The translations under genes were made by a program, and so were the position numbers. The notes under the pieces were generated by a model that was not told where the DNA came from, made no database searches, and saw nothing but the letters and a program-made list of their open reading frames with translations. Below are positions 24,626 through 33,330 of a stretch of DNA of 64,000 nucleotides, piece after piece. Source of the stretch: Superficieibacter sp. HKU1 (GTDB lineage: Bacteria > Pseudomonadota > Gammaproteobacteria > Enterobacterales > Enterobacteriaceae); NCBI RefSeq assembly GCF_029319185.1, contig NZ_CP119754.1, forward strand, positions 2,356,001 through 2,420,000, in the 5' to 3' direction. Within the stretch, counting starts at the first letter, position 1; every line of letters starts with the position of its first letter.

Positions 24626-25372
24626 ATGATTATTCTGGTAACAGGCGCGACGGCGGGTTTTGGTGAAAGCATTACGCGCCGTTTCGTTGGAAATGGACAT
24701 AAAGTGATTGCAACCGGCCGCCGCCAGGAGCGTCTGCAGGCGCTGAAAGATGAGCTTGGCGATGCCATTTATCCACTGCAACTGGATGTACGCGATCGCG
24801 CCGCAATCGACGAGAAACTCGCGTCACTGCCCGCAGAATGGCGCGACATCGATATCCTGGTTAATAACGCCGGACTGGCGCTGGGCATGGAGCCTGCACA
24901 CAAAGCGAGCGTCGAAGACTGGGAAAATATGATCGATACCAATAATAAGGGGCTGGTGTATATGACGCGCGCCTTCCTGCCCGGCATGGTCGAGCGCAAC
25001 CGTGGGCATGTGATTAATCTCGGGTCTACAGCCGGTAGCTGGCCGTATGCGGGAGGTAACGTGTACGGGGCAACCAAAGCGTTTGTCCGTCAGTTCAGCC
25101 TCAACTTACGAACCGATCTTAATGGAACTGCAGTCCGCGTGACGAACATTGAGCCGGGGCTGGTTGGGGGCACCGAGTTTTCCAATGTGCGCTTTAAAGG
25201 CGACGATGCGAAAGCGGATAAAACCTACGAAAACACCACCGCGCTGTCTGCGGAAGATATCTCTGAAGCGGTGTGGTGGGTTGCCACACTGCCGAAGCAT
25301 GTCAACATTAACACCCTTGAAATGATGCCCGTGAGTCAGACCTATGCCGGGTTGAGCGTACATCGGGGTTAA
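24626..25372 (+). CDS. ydfG: YdfG, NADP-dependent 3-hydroxy acid dehydrogenase
   Basis: A 248-residue short-chain dehydrogenase. The cofactor motif TGATAGFGES is at residues 6-15, and Arg32-Arg33 after strand 2 fits NADP. Ser134, Tyr147 and Lys151 form the catalytic triad at the same positions as in E. coli YdfG. The E. coli enzyme oxidises L-allo-threonine, L-serine and 3-hydroxypropionate and reduces malonic semialdehyde. The ATG at 24626 gives the family N-terminus MIILVTG and follows GAGGAACAGTGAG. It is followed by rspR on the same strand, as in E. coli. Confidence 0.96.
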   Translation: MIILVTGATAGFGESITRRFVGNGHKVIATGRRQERLQALKDELGDAIYPLQLDVRDRAAIDEKLASLPAEWRDIDILVNNAGLALGMEPAHKASVEDWENMIDTNNKGLVYMTRAFLPGMVERNRGHVINLGSTAGSWPYAGGNVYGATKAFVRQFSLNLRTDLNGTAVRVTNIEPGLVGGTEFSNVRFKGDDAKADKTYENTTALSAEDISEAVWWVATLPKHVNINTLEMMPVSQTYAGLSVHRG

Positions 25373-25460
25373 TTTTTATCGCCCGGTCGCAAGGCCGGGT
25401 ATTGAAAATAGTGAAGTGGTGGTAAAATCAACTGGTTAATCGCCTAAAAAGTAAGAATGA

Positions 25461-26147
25461 ATGACCTTCGAGACCCAACTGAACCCTACACAGCCAGTTA
25501 ATCAGCAGATCTACCGGATTTTACGCCGGGATATCGTGCATTGCCTGATTGCGCCCGGCACGCCGCTCTCCGAGAAAGAAATTTCAGTCCGCTTTGATGT
25601 CTCTCGTCAGCCGGTGCGAGAAGCCTTCATTAAACTTGCAGAAAATGGTCTGATCCAGATCCGTCCGCAGCGCGGCAGTTACGTCAACAAGATCTCACTT
25701 TCCCAGGTGCGGAACGGGTGTTTTGTTCGTCAGGCGATTGAATGCGCCGTCGTCCGGCGCGCAGCAGGGATGATTAATGATGAACAACTCTGGCAGCTTG
25801 AGCAAAACCTGCATCAGCAGCAGATTGCCATTGAGCGTAAGCAGCTCAACGATTTTTTTCTGCTTGATGACGAATTTCATCAGAAGCTGGCGCTGATCGC
25901 GGACTGTCAGCTGGCGTGGGATACTATTGAAAATATCAAAGCGGCCATTGACCGGGTGCGTTACATGAGTCTTGATCATGTTTCCCCACCGGAAATGCTC
26001 CTCCGCCAGCACCTTGATATTTTTGCCGCTCTCCAGCAGCGCGATGCCGATACGGTTGAAAAGGCAATGGCGCTACATTTGCAGGAAATTAGCGGTTCTG
26101 TACAGCTGATTCGTCAGGAAAACCGCGACTGGTTTAGTGAAGATTGA
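25461..26147 (+). CDS. rspR: RspR (YdfH), GntR/FadR-type repressor of the rsp operon
   Basis: A 228-residue FadR-subgroup GntR regulator, almost co-linear with E. coli RspR, which represses rspAB. The winged helix (residues about 16-75) includes EKEISVRFDVSRQPVREAFIKLAENGLI. The C-terminal FCD ligand domain follows, with the conserved DDEFHQKLA. Here its target operon starts about 8 kb away on the opposite strand and ends just beyond the rspR stop. The E. coli gene ydfZ, normally after rspR, is missing: only about 50 bases separate rspR from ydfI. Confidence 0.95.
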   Translation: MTFETQLNPTQPVNQQIYRILRRDIVHCLIAPGTPLSEKEISVRFDVSRQPVREAFIKLAENGLIQIRPQRGSYVNKISLSQVRNGCFVRQAIECAVVRRAAGMINDEQLWQLEQNLHQQQIAIERKQLNDFFLLDDEFHQKLALIADCQLAWDTIENIKAAIDRVRYMSLDHVSPPEMLLRQHLDIFAALQQRDADTVEKAMALHLQEISGSVQLIRQENRDWFSED

Positions 26148-26161
26148 CTGTAAAAAATGTT

Positions 26162-26186
26162 GCCGGACGAGGTGGTTCCGTCCGGC
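26162..26186. terminator. REP-like hairpin between rspR and ydfI
   Basis: Perfect 8-base arms GCCGGACG/CGTCCGGC around a 9-base loop. On the minus strand a run of six T follows four bases later, fitting a terminator for the rsp operon. The sequence also resembles a REP element. Confidence 0.65.
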
Positions 26187-26197
26187 CCTGTTAACGT

Positions 26198-27661
26198 TTA
26201 GCGATTAGCCACAACGTGTGCGACCGTTGCTTTCGCGCCCTTCTCCAGCAGCATCTGATACGCCTGCGTTACGGCGCTGACAAATTGACTGTCATCCGGC
26301 AGTCCCTTACCAAAGATCGCCTCGATGCCCAGCAGTGCCTGAACACGCGCTGGCCCCTCTTCGCTACGGTTCACCGCCTCCTGAATGACCGCTAACTGCG
26401 GATCGCAGATTTCAATGGGGTTACCCTGATCGTCCACGCCACTCACGTAGCGCATCCAGCCAGCCACGCCCAGCGCCAGAAGCGCAAAGCGGCTCTGGTG
26501 CGCCAGATGCCAGCGCACGGAGTCCAGCATCCGCTGCGGCAGTTTCTGGCTACCGTCCATGGCGATTTGCCAGGTACGGTGGCGCAGCGCCGGGTTACTG
26601 TAGCGTTCAATCAGTCTGTCGGCGTACTGTTTGAGATCGACGCCCTGCACTTTCAGCGTAGGTGCCTGCTCCTGGAGCATAAGCGCATGGGCGGCAAGAC
26701 GGTAATTATCATCTTCCATACAGTCATTGATATGCTGATAGCCGGCAAGATAGCCCAGATAGGCGAGGAAGGAGTGACTGCCGTTAAGCATACGCAGTTT
26801 CATCTCTTCGAACGGCAGCACATCGGCCACCAGCTCCGCACCGGCTTTTTCCCATTCAGGACGCCCTGCCACGAAGTTATCTTCAATCACCCACTGACGG
26901 AAAGGTTCACAGGCCACGCCAGCCGGATCGCGCACGCCCGTCAGTTGCTCAATCTTATTAAGCGTATCCGGCGTTACTGCCGGTACGATACGGTCCACCA
27001 TCGTTGACGGGAAGGTGACATTTTGCTCAATCCACCCGGCCAGATCGGCATTCACTTCGCGAGCGTAGGCGCATACAACGTTACGCATGACGTGGCCGTT
27101 TTCAGGCATGTTGTCGCAGGACATCACACTGAAGGCCGGTAGCCCGGAGGCTTTACGGCGCGCCAGGGCTTCGACAATCACCCCGACCGCTGATTTCGGT
27201 TGGTGCGGGTTTTGCAGATCTCCCACAATCAGCGGATGGTCGAGCATCAGCTTCCCGGTCGCCGGAGAGTGGCAGTACCCTTTCTCGGTGATCGTCAATG
27301 ACACGATGGCAACCTGTGGTTCACACATTTTTGCCAGTACGGCTTCCAGCCCATCAACCTGCGCGTGCAGCGCTTCCTTTACCACTCCGACAACCCGAGC
27401 GGTCCAGGCATCCGCCGACATTTCCGCGACGGTATAAAGGTGGTCCTGCTTTTTGAGATCGGCAACCTGCTGCTCGCCGCCAATTAAATTTACTTCAACA
27501 TAGCCCCAGTCGCTGCCGTGTTCTGAAGCCAGGATATCCGCGTAAACGCCCTGATGCGCACGATGAAACGCCCCGAAACCAAGGTGAACGATACGGGGTT
27601 TGAGTGCGCTCCGATCATAAGCCGGAAGCGTGGCTTTCGCTTTTAAGAGTTCGTTTTCCAT
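26198..27661 (-). CDS. ydfI: YdfI/RspD, D-mannonate (fructuronate) 5-dehydrogenase
   Basis: A 487-residue member of the mannitol dehydrogenase (polyol long-chain) family, matching E. coli YdfI, a paralogue of UxuB. The N-terminal Rossmann segment IVHLGFGAFHRAHQ (about 24-37), VDRIVPAVTP and the C-terminal catalytic helix around KLRMLNGSHSFLAYLG are all present. It interconverts D-fructuronate and D-mannonate using NADH. In L-gulonate catabolism it acts with RspB and RspA. It is the last gene of the operon, 148 bases after the GPH transporter, so it may also have its own promoter. Confidence 0.9.
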   Translation of the reverse strand: MENELLKAKATLPAYDRSALKPRIVHLGFGAFHRAHQGVYADILASEHGSDWGYVEVNLIGGEQQVADLKKQDHLYTVAEMSADAWTARVVGVVKEALHAQVDGLEAVLAKMCEPQVAIVSLTITEKGYCHSPATGKLMLDHPLIVGDLQNPHQPKSAVGVIVEALARRKASGLPAFSVMSCDNMPENGHVMRNVVCAYAREVNADLAGWIEQNVTFPSTMVDRIVPAVTPDTLNKIEQLTGVRDPAGVACEPFRQWVIEDNFVAGRPEWEKAGAELVADVLPFEEMKLRMLNGSHSFLAYLGYLAGYQHINDCMEDDNYRLAAHALMLQEQAPTLKVQGVDLKQYADRLIERYSNPALRHRTWQIAMDGSQKLPQRMLDSVRWHLAHQSRFALLALGVAGWMRYVSGVDDQGNPIEICDPQLAVIQEAVNRSEEGPARVQALLGIEAIFGKGLPDDSQFVSAVTQAYQMLLEKGAKATVAHVVANR

Positions 27662-27809
27662 ATTTAACTCGCTATAGGATGATTTTACTGCACCAGATTA
27701 CCCTCCGGTGCAGCGGATACTTTGATTTGTATTAAACTCGTCGCAATTGGTATAACAAAATCAAAACATGTGTGACAGCATCGGAATCTTCTGCCGATGC
27801 CATCGGGCA

Positions 27810-29354
27810 TTAATGTGCTTTAGACAAATTTTCCGCGGGTACCACACCTGCCTGCGCGGGATCGTTCCACAGCTGGTCATAGCGATAACCGGTAAGATCT
27901 TCGACAATCTGCCGCGTTTTCGGGTCCACGTCCTGTTTCGCACCATGCGCTTTAAGTCGTTCAACTTCATCAACGAAAATTTTGTGGGTTTGCTTATTAA
28001 GATGGAAAGTCAGCGCCTGCCATAATGCGATGACCAGCAGACATCCCGTCCCGGCAAACAGCAGGATGGCGATCGTCGTAATGGCTTCCTGTGGCTGCAC
28101 CTGACTGCCTTTAACATAACCTCCGCTTTGTAACAGCACGCCGACCACAAAGGTGGCAATGGCAACCGTCGTTTTACGGGAGAACGTCATCACGGCGGCG
28201 AACAGCCCTTCCCGACGCTGGCGGGTGATCATTTCGTCAATATCGGGAATGAACGGAAAGACGTTCCACGGCGTAAACTCCAGAACGCAGCGCCCGACCT
28301 GATAAACCGCAGCCAGCACAATCAGCGTCGGAATGGTATTCCACGCCGGGAACTGATAGACGATAAAAAAGCCAAGCAGGCATAACAGCATGACGCTATA
28401 GGCAAAAACATATAGCCGTGATGGCCCAAATTTAATAATGGCAAGACCGGCTAATAATGTAACCGGCAGCCCCACAATACTCATGGAGAGTAAGCTGCCG
28501 GCAAAAGCCGAAGAGACATTCAGGCAATAGACGCAAAAAAAGACGAATACCGTGTTGTAAACATCTTTGCCGGTAAAGGAAAACAGGTAGATAGCCAGAT
28601 GTTTTCTGAACGCCCTGACTTTCAGGGTTGAAGCGTAATCTTTAAATAAGCCGCCGACCCTGCGCATATTTTCAGCGAACGTTTTCGGCGCAGCCGTGCT
28701 TTCAAGCTCGGCCAGCATCTCTGGCGTTAATTCCCGCTCCCAGGTCACTTTCCACGAAATAAATACGCAGAACATAAACAGTACCGCAAACACGACGCCG
28801 TTAATCATATAGGCGTTGGCATTATGTTCACCAAAATGATTAATCAGCAAGCCGGGAATAAAAGTGGCGAGGAAGGTGCCGGTGGCAGACAGAAACATGC
28901 GGCAGGTCGACAGTTTAGTCCGCGAGTTAAAGTCTTTGGTCATCTCCGAGGGTAATGTCTCCCATGGAATAAGTACCATAGCGGCAATCACCTCAAACGC
29001 CAGGTACACGGCCAGATAGAAACCGTAGCCCATGCCATCCAGCCACAGTAAGGTATAGACCAGCATTAAAGGCGCACCGATCAGCAGAAAGAAACGACGG
29101 CGGCCAAATTTTTTACCTAGCGCGTTCTTGTAGAAATGATCGGTAAAACTCCCCATAAACAGGCTGACAATCGCATCCACAATACGGGCGATAGCCACGA
29201 TAGAGGCGGCCTCAACGGGAGAAAGGCCGACAAACGTTGTATAGAAAAATAATAACCAGGCACCAATAACCGTGAAAGCCCCACCGCCCATAATATCGGT
29301 CAGGCCATAACCGATACTCACCGGTATGGTTATTTTTTTATTTTTGCGAGTCAT
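27810..29354 (-). CDS. GPH-family (glycoside-pentoside-hexuronide) cation symporter
   Basis: A 514-residue transporter with about twelve membrane segments and GPH hallmarks. These are the N-terminal YGLTDIMGGGAFTVIGAWLLFFYT, the loop MGSFTDHF...KFGRRRFFLLIGAP (residues about 70-97) and the conserved PWETLPSEMT. The long C-terminal cytoplasmic tail is rich in charged residues (DEVERLKAHGAKQDVDPKTRQ). GPH proteins include the glucuronide carrier GusB, so with a uronate isomerase next door a hexuronide substrate is likely. K-12 has no such gene at this site. It lies 27 bases after the uxaC paralogue and before ydfI in the same operon. Confidence 0.87.
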   Translation of the reverse strand: MTRKNKKITIPVSIGYGLTDIMGGGAFTVIGAWLLFFYTTFVGLSPVEAASIVAIARIVDAIVSLFMGSFTDHFYKNALGKKFGRRRFFLLIGAPLMLVYTLLWLDGMGYGFYLAVYLAFEVIAAMVLIPWETLPSEMTKDFNSRTKLSTCRMFLSATGTFLATFIPGLLINHFGEHNANAYMINGVVFAVLFMFCVFISWKVTWERELTPEMLAELESTAAPKTFAENMRRVGGLFKDYASTLKVRAFRKHLAIYLFSFTGKDVYNTVFVFFCVYCLNVSSAFAGSLLSMSIVGLPVTLLAGLAIIKFGPSRLYVFAYSVMLLCLLGFFIVYQFPAWNTIPTLIVLAAVYQVGRCVLEFTPWNVFPFIPDIDEMITRQRREGLFAAVMTFSRKTTVAIATFVVGVLLQSGGYVKGSQVQPQEAITTIAILLFAGTGCLLVIALWQALTFHLNKQTHKIFVDEVERLKAHGAKQDVDPKTRQIVEDLTGYRYDQLWNDPAQAGVVPAENLSKAH

Positions 29355-29381
29355 GTTCTATCCTCATCGGAAGCTATCTAA

Positions 29382-30788
29382 TTAAAATTTGAAATAGTTC
29401 TCAGCATTGTCGTGGCAAATATTTTTTATCATACGGGTCAGTATGTCTTTATTATCAGGGACTTCGCCACGCTCAACCCACCCACCGATGAGATTGCACA
29501 GGATACGGCGGAAATAATCGTGCCGGGTGTAGGACACGAGGCTACGCGAATCCGTCAGCATGCCGACAAAATTCATCAGCAGTCCCTGATCGGCCAGAGA
29601 ATTAAGCTGGCTTTCCATTCCGCGGCGGGTATCGTTAAACCACCAGCCAGAGCCAAACTGGATCGGCGACTTAACCCCCTCGTCTGCGGACTGAAAATTA
29701 GCCACGGTGGTCGCGACAATATCGTTATAGACAGGGTTCAGGTTATAAAGAATGGTTTTAGGCAGGGCATTCTGTTGGGCCATTGCATCCAGTAAGCGAT
29801 TAAGGCTGGAGGCGAGATTGACCTGATCGTTAATCGAGTCAAAGCCGGTGTTGATGCCCAGGGCTTCACGCATTTTGCTATTATTATTGCGGATCGCGCC
29901 AAAATGGATCTGCATTGCCCAGCGGTGTTTTTTATACTGTTTCGCCAGCTGGATAAACATCGCGCTGCTGATAATGGCGTTTTCATTCACGTCTAGCGTT
30001 TCGCCATTGAGCTTCCTCAGAAACAGGCTCGCGACCTGTGCTTTATCGGCTGGCACATAATTGATGGCCAGTGGGCCATGGTCGGAAATACGGCATCCCA
30101 CGTCATGAAAGAAATCAATCCGCTGAGCAATCGCGGCCTCGAAATCATCAAGCGACGAAATCTGTTTGTCGGTTAGTTCCGCGAGCTTCGTTATAAAAGC
30201 TGACCAGGTGGCGGGATTTTCATCAAACATTTCATCCGGACGGAACGTCGGTAATACTTTAAAGGGCAGCGTGTTATCACTGGCTAACAGCCGATGATAG
30301 TGTAATGAGTCCAGCGGTGAGTCGGTGGTACAAATGACCTCGACGCCAGAGCGGGAAATCAACGCTTGCGGCTTAAATTCATCTTCTTTTAACCGGCGAT
30401 TACATGCCTCCATTACCTCGCGCCAGTTATGGCTGTCCAGCATTGTGTCGCAGGCAAAGTAAAAGTTTAATTCCAGGTGCGTCCAGTGATAGAGCGGATT
30501 GCCAAAGCAGGACTCCACCGTTTGCGCCCAGGCCTGAAATTTTTCCTCGTCGGAGGCATCTCCGGTAATCAGGGCTTCGCTGACGCCATTCGCCCGCATC
30601 GCTCGCCATTTATAATGGTCGCCCGCAAGCCACAGTTGGGTGATATTATCAAATGCCTTATTTTGATAAATTTCTCTGGCATCAAGATGACAGTGGTAAT
30701 CAATAATCGGCAGATGTTTAGCGACCTGTTGATAAAGTTCAAGACCAGGTTCGTTGGTGATCATAAAGCGATCGTTTATAAAACTCAT
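29382..30788 (-). CDS. uxaC: UxaC-like glucuronate/galacturonate isomerase (second copy type)
   Basis: A 468-residue uronate isomerase of the amidohydrolase fold, close to the length of UxaC (470). The metal-binding motif YHCHLDAREI gives His32 and His34. Other UxaC blocks are NDTRRGMESQLNSLADQGLL, FVGMLTDSRSLVSYTRHDYFRRILC and the final CHDNAENYFKF. It converts D-glucuronate to D-fructuronate, or D-galacturonate to D-tagaturonate. The ATG at 30788 gives MSFINDRFMI and follows GGAGAATATT. The usual uxaC is expected beside uxaA elsewhere, so this is probably a paralogue dedicated to this operon. Confidence 0.9.
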   Translation of the reverse strand: MSFINDRFMITNEPGLELYQQVAKHLPIIDYHCHLDAREIYQNKAFDNITQLWLAGDHYKWRAMRANGVSEALITGDASDEEKFQAWAQTVESCFGNPLYHWTHLELNFYFACDTMLDSHNWREVMEACNRRLKEDEFKPQALISRSGVEVICTTDSPLDSLHYHRLLASDNTLPFKVLPTFRPDEMFDENPATWSAFITKLAELTDKQISSLDDFEAAIAQRIDFFHDVGCRISDHGPLAINYVPADKAQVASLFLRKLNGETLDVNENAIISSAMFIQLAKQYKKHRWAMQIHFGAIRNNNSKMREALGINTGFDSINDQVNLASSLNRLLDAMAQQNALPKTILYNLNPVYNDIVATTVANFQSADEGVKSPIQFGSGWWFNDTRRGMESQLNSLADQGLLMNFVGMLTDSRSLVSYTRHDYFRRILCNLIGGWVERGEVPDNKDILTRMIKNICHDNAENYFKF

Positions 30789-30871
30789 AATATTCTCCAC
30801 ACCCGACGGAGTGGTAAATAGCCGTCGGACAAAGCTGAATGAAAGGCACTGCTTACACAGCACCCTTTAGT

Positions 30872-32248
30872 TCAAATATAATGACGGGCGCTCGTCGCTT
30901 TTACCGCTTTTTGAACTTCAGCGGCATCTTCAGCAATACTTAAATCGCGATCTTTAACCTCAGGCATTATCCACGCCGCAACAAGGCCAATAAATGAATA
31001 GATGATAAGCATGGCGACAATAGGCAACCACGACCCCGTCATATTACAGAAAATCCCTGCCAGTACCGGGCCAAACCCAACCGCAACCAAACCACCCGCT
31101 TCTTTCGAAATAGCCATCCGGGTAAAGCGGTTCCGCGAACCAAATATTTCTGCCATGGTAATATTTTCCAGGGCAAAAAGTCCCAGCACCGCGAAGTTGT
31201 GAATCACAATAAGCGCCAGCATAATTACGCCGGGGGTATACGTTTTATCCACAATAATAGCCAGCATAGGATATGCCAGAACAATGGCGGAAATATTCAA
31301 CAAAATATACGGTAAGCGACGGCCAACTTTATCTGACAACCAGCCTAATAAAGGAATTGTCAGGAAACCCAGCACTGAACTGATCATCAGCGCATCGGTG
31401 GGAATACCCTTATCAAAGAGCAACGTTTGCACCAGATAACCCGCCAGAAACGTCTGGATCAGACCTGAATTTCCGGCCTGGCCAAAACGAAGCCCGGTTG
31501 CCAGCCAGAAGGATTTGCTTTTAAACGTTGCGCCCAATGTTGTCTGCTGAGACTGAGCGCTCACCTGAGAACGCCCGGTATCATTGACTTTTTCGAACAC
31601 CGGACTTTCTTTCAGGTTCAGGCGGAGCCAGATGGCAAAAACCATGACCACTACACTTGCCAGAAATGGCACTCGCCAGCCCCAGGCCACTAACTCATCC
31701 CGGTCGAGAAAGAAAAACATCGCCGCCCAGATGGCTGTGGCGCTCAATGTTCCGCAGTTCGTACCCAGCGCCACCAGTGAAGAGATAATGCCGCGTTTTC
31801 CCTTTGGGGCATACTCAGCAAGCATGGTTCCGGCACCCGATATTTCTGCACCGGCTCCCAGCCCCTGAATAATGCGCAAGGTGACTAATAAAACAGGTGC
31901 AAAAATACCAATCTGCGCATAGGTTGGCAGTACACCGATGAGCGTAGTACAGATCCCCATCATGGTGATGGTAATAAATAATACCTTTTTGCGGCCAATG
32001 GTATCGCCCATCTTGCCAAAAATAAACGCACCAATAATTCGCGCAATATAACCTGCACCATACGTACCCATTGCAAGAATAAGCGCCATAGCGGCTGATT
32101 GTTCCGGGAAGAATATTTCATGGAAGACCAGTGCTGCACCCAAAGAGTAAAGCTGGAAATCCATAAATTCCAGTGCTGTTCCTAACCAGCCGGATAAAGC
32201 GGCCCGAACCAAATCCTTAGTGCTTCTTTCATGTTTAATTTGCGTCAT
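30872..32248 (-). CDS. ydfJ: YdfJ, MFS metabolite:H+ symporter (intact)
   Basis: A 458-residue MFS protein of the metabolite:H+ symporter group, similar to ProP and ShiA. It begins MTQIKHERSTKDLVRAAL, then GTALEFMDFQLYSLGAALVF, and has the motif A loop GKMGDTIGRKKVL and LAEYAPKGKRG. The ATG at 32248 matches the family N-terminus. It is the third gene of the rsp operon (rspA, rspB, ydfJ), and context suggests it imports L-gulonate or a similar uronate-derived acid. In E. coli K-12 ydfJ is split by the Qin prophage; here it is complete and continuous with rspB. Confidence 0.9.
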   Translation of the reverse strand: MTQIKHERSTKDLVRAALSGWLGTALEFMDFQLYSLGAALVFHEIFFPEQSAAMALILAMGTYGAGYIARIIGAFIFGKMGDTIGRKKVLFITITMMGICTTLIGVLPTYAQIGIFAPVLLVTLRIIQGLGAGAEISGAGTMLAEYAPKGKRGIISSLVALGTNCGTLSATAIWAAMFFFLDRDELVAWGWRVPFLASVVVMVFAIWLRLNLKESPVFEKVNDTGRSQVSAQSQQTTLGATFKSKSFWLATGLRFGQAGNSGLIQTFLAGYLVQTLLFDKGIPTDALMISSVLGFLTIPLLGWLSDKVGRRLPYILLNISAIVLAYPMLAIIVDKTYTPGVIMLALIVIHNFAVLGLFALENITMAEIFGSRNRFTRMAISKEAGGLVAVGFGPVLAGIFCNMTGSWLPIVAMLIIYSFIGLVAAWIMPEVKDRDLSIAEDAAEVQKAVKATSARHYI

Positions 32249-32302
32249 ATTGGCGTTCTCAAAAGGTAAGGTGCGTACCACTAGCTCGCATGGATATAAT
32301 CA

Positions 32303-33319
32303 TTAAGCAAACGTGAGTAATACCTTGCAGCACTGCTGCTGATCTTTCTCAAAAACGTTAATGGCATCAACGACCTGCTGATACTCAAAAGTATGCGTAA
32401 TGAGTTTCTCTGGATCGATAAGTCCCTTGGTTAACCAGTCGATGACCACCGGAAATTTATGCGCATTCAATCGCGAAGAAAAAATAGAAATTTCTTTTCC
32501 GGTAATCCCCTGCTGGATAATTTCACCAGGCTCGCTGGAGAATCCCATAATGACGATCCGTGCCGCTGGCGAAGCCAGTGAAATGGCTTCCTGTAAAATA
32601 GAGGGATGACACGCGGCATCGATAATCAGCGTGGGTTGTATCCCTTTTTCTGCCAGCTGCGCCGCCAGAGAGTGCTCACGGTTATTTATAACCCAGTCGG
32701 CACCACTCTTCTTCGCCATCGTAAGGCGTTCATCAATACGATCGACAACAATGACCTGACTGACGTTATACACCCCTTTCAGCACCTGCACGGTGGTCAA
32801 TCCCATCGGCCCGGCACCGTAAACCAGCGCAATATCCCTGGCGTCGGGGGCGACCTGACCGGTCACATTCGCGGCAATAGTAAAAGGTTCGACCATCACC
32901 GCGTGCCGGTCGGGAATAGCGTCGGGAATAACAAACGCATTCCTGGCCGGGACCACGGCATATTCGCTGAATCCGCCGTCACGGTGAACGCCCAGTACCA
33001 CCAGCGAGGTACATACATTGGGTTTTCCGACCGAGCATGGATAGCAATGACCGCAGCTTATGACCGGATCAACGGACACGCGTTGCCCCAGACGCGACGT
33101 TTCAATCCCTTCACCCACCGCATCAATAACGCCAAAGAATTCATGTCCGATGACGCGCGGATATTTCGCAAATGGATTATGCCCCCGGTAAATATGGCTA
33201 TCTGAACCACATATACCGGCCAGTTTAATTCGTACCCGCACCTCTCCTGCGGCGGGAGTCGGTAGCGGACGATCCTCAATAACTAAATCATCAGGCTGTT
33301 TAACGACAATGCTTTTCAT
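32303..33319 (-). CDS. rspB: RspB, zinc-dependent L-gulonate-type dehydrogenase
   Basis: A 338-residue medium-chain zinc alcohol dehydrogenase. Catalytic zinc ligands are Cys37 (AGICGSD), His59 and Glu60 (GHEF). The structural zinc site is CGHCYPCSVGKPNVC. The Rossmann motif reads VYGAGPMGL, and Asp after strand 2 (VVDRID) suggests NAD. In uropathogenic E. coli the rsp genes were linked to L-gulonate catabolism, with RspB oxidising L-gulonate to D-fructuronate. The ATG at 33319 is 11 bases after the rspA stop, with GGAGCAAAAT as ribosome site, so the two are cotranscribed. Confidence 0.92.
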   Translation of the reverse strand: MKSIVVKQPDDLVIEDRPLPTPAAGEVRVRIKLAGICGSDSHIYRGHNPFAKYPRVIGHEFFGVIDAVGEGIETSRLGQRVSVDPVISCGHCYPCSVGKPNVCTSLVVLGVHRDGGFSEYAVVPARNAFVIPDAIPDRHAVMVEPFTIAANVTGQVAPDARDIALVYGAGPMGLTTVQVLKGVYNVSQVIVVDRIDERLTMAKKSGADWVINNREHSLAAQLAEKGIQPTLIIDAACHPSILQEAISLASPAARIVIMGFSSEPGEIIQQGITGKEISIFSSRLNAHKFPVVIDWLTKGLIDPEKLITHTFEYQQVVDAINVFEKDQQQCCKVLLTFA

Positions 33320-33330
33320 ATTTTGCTCCG

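Noticed and set aside
26148..26197. Remnant of ydfZ between rspR and ydfI
   Set aside because: The 50 bases hold only the REP-like hairpin and no trace of a YdfZ reading frame.
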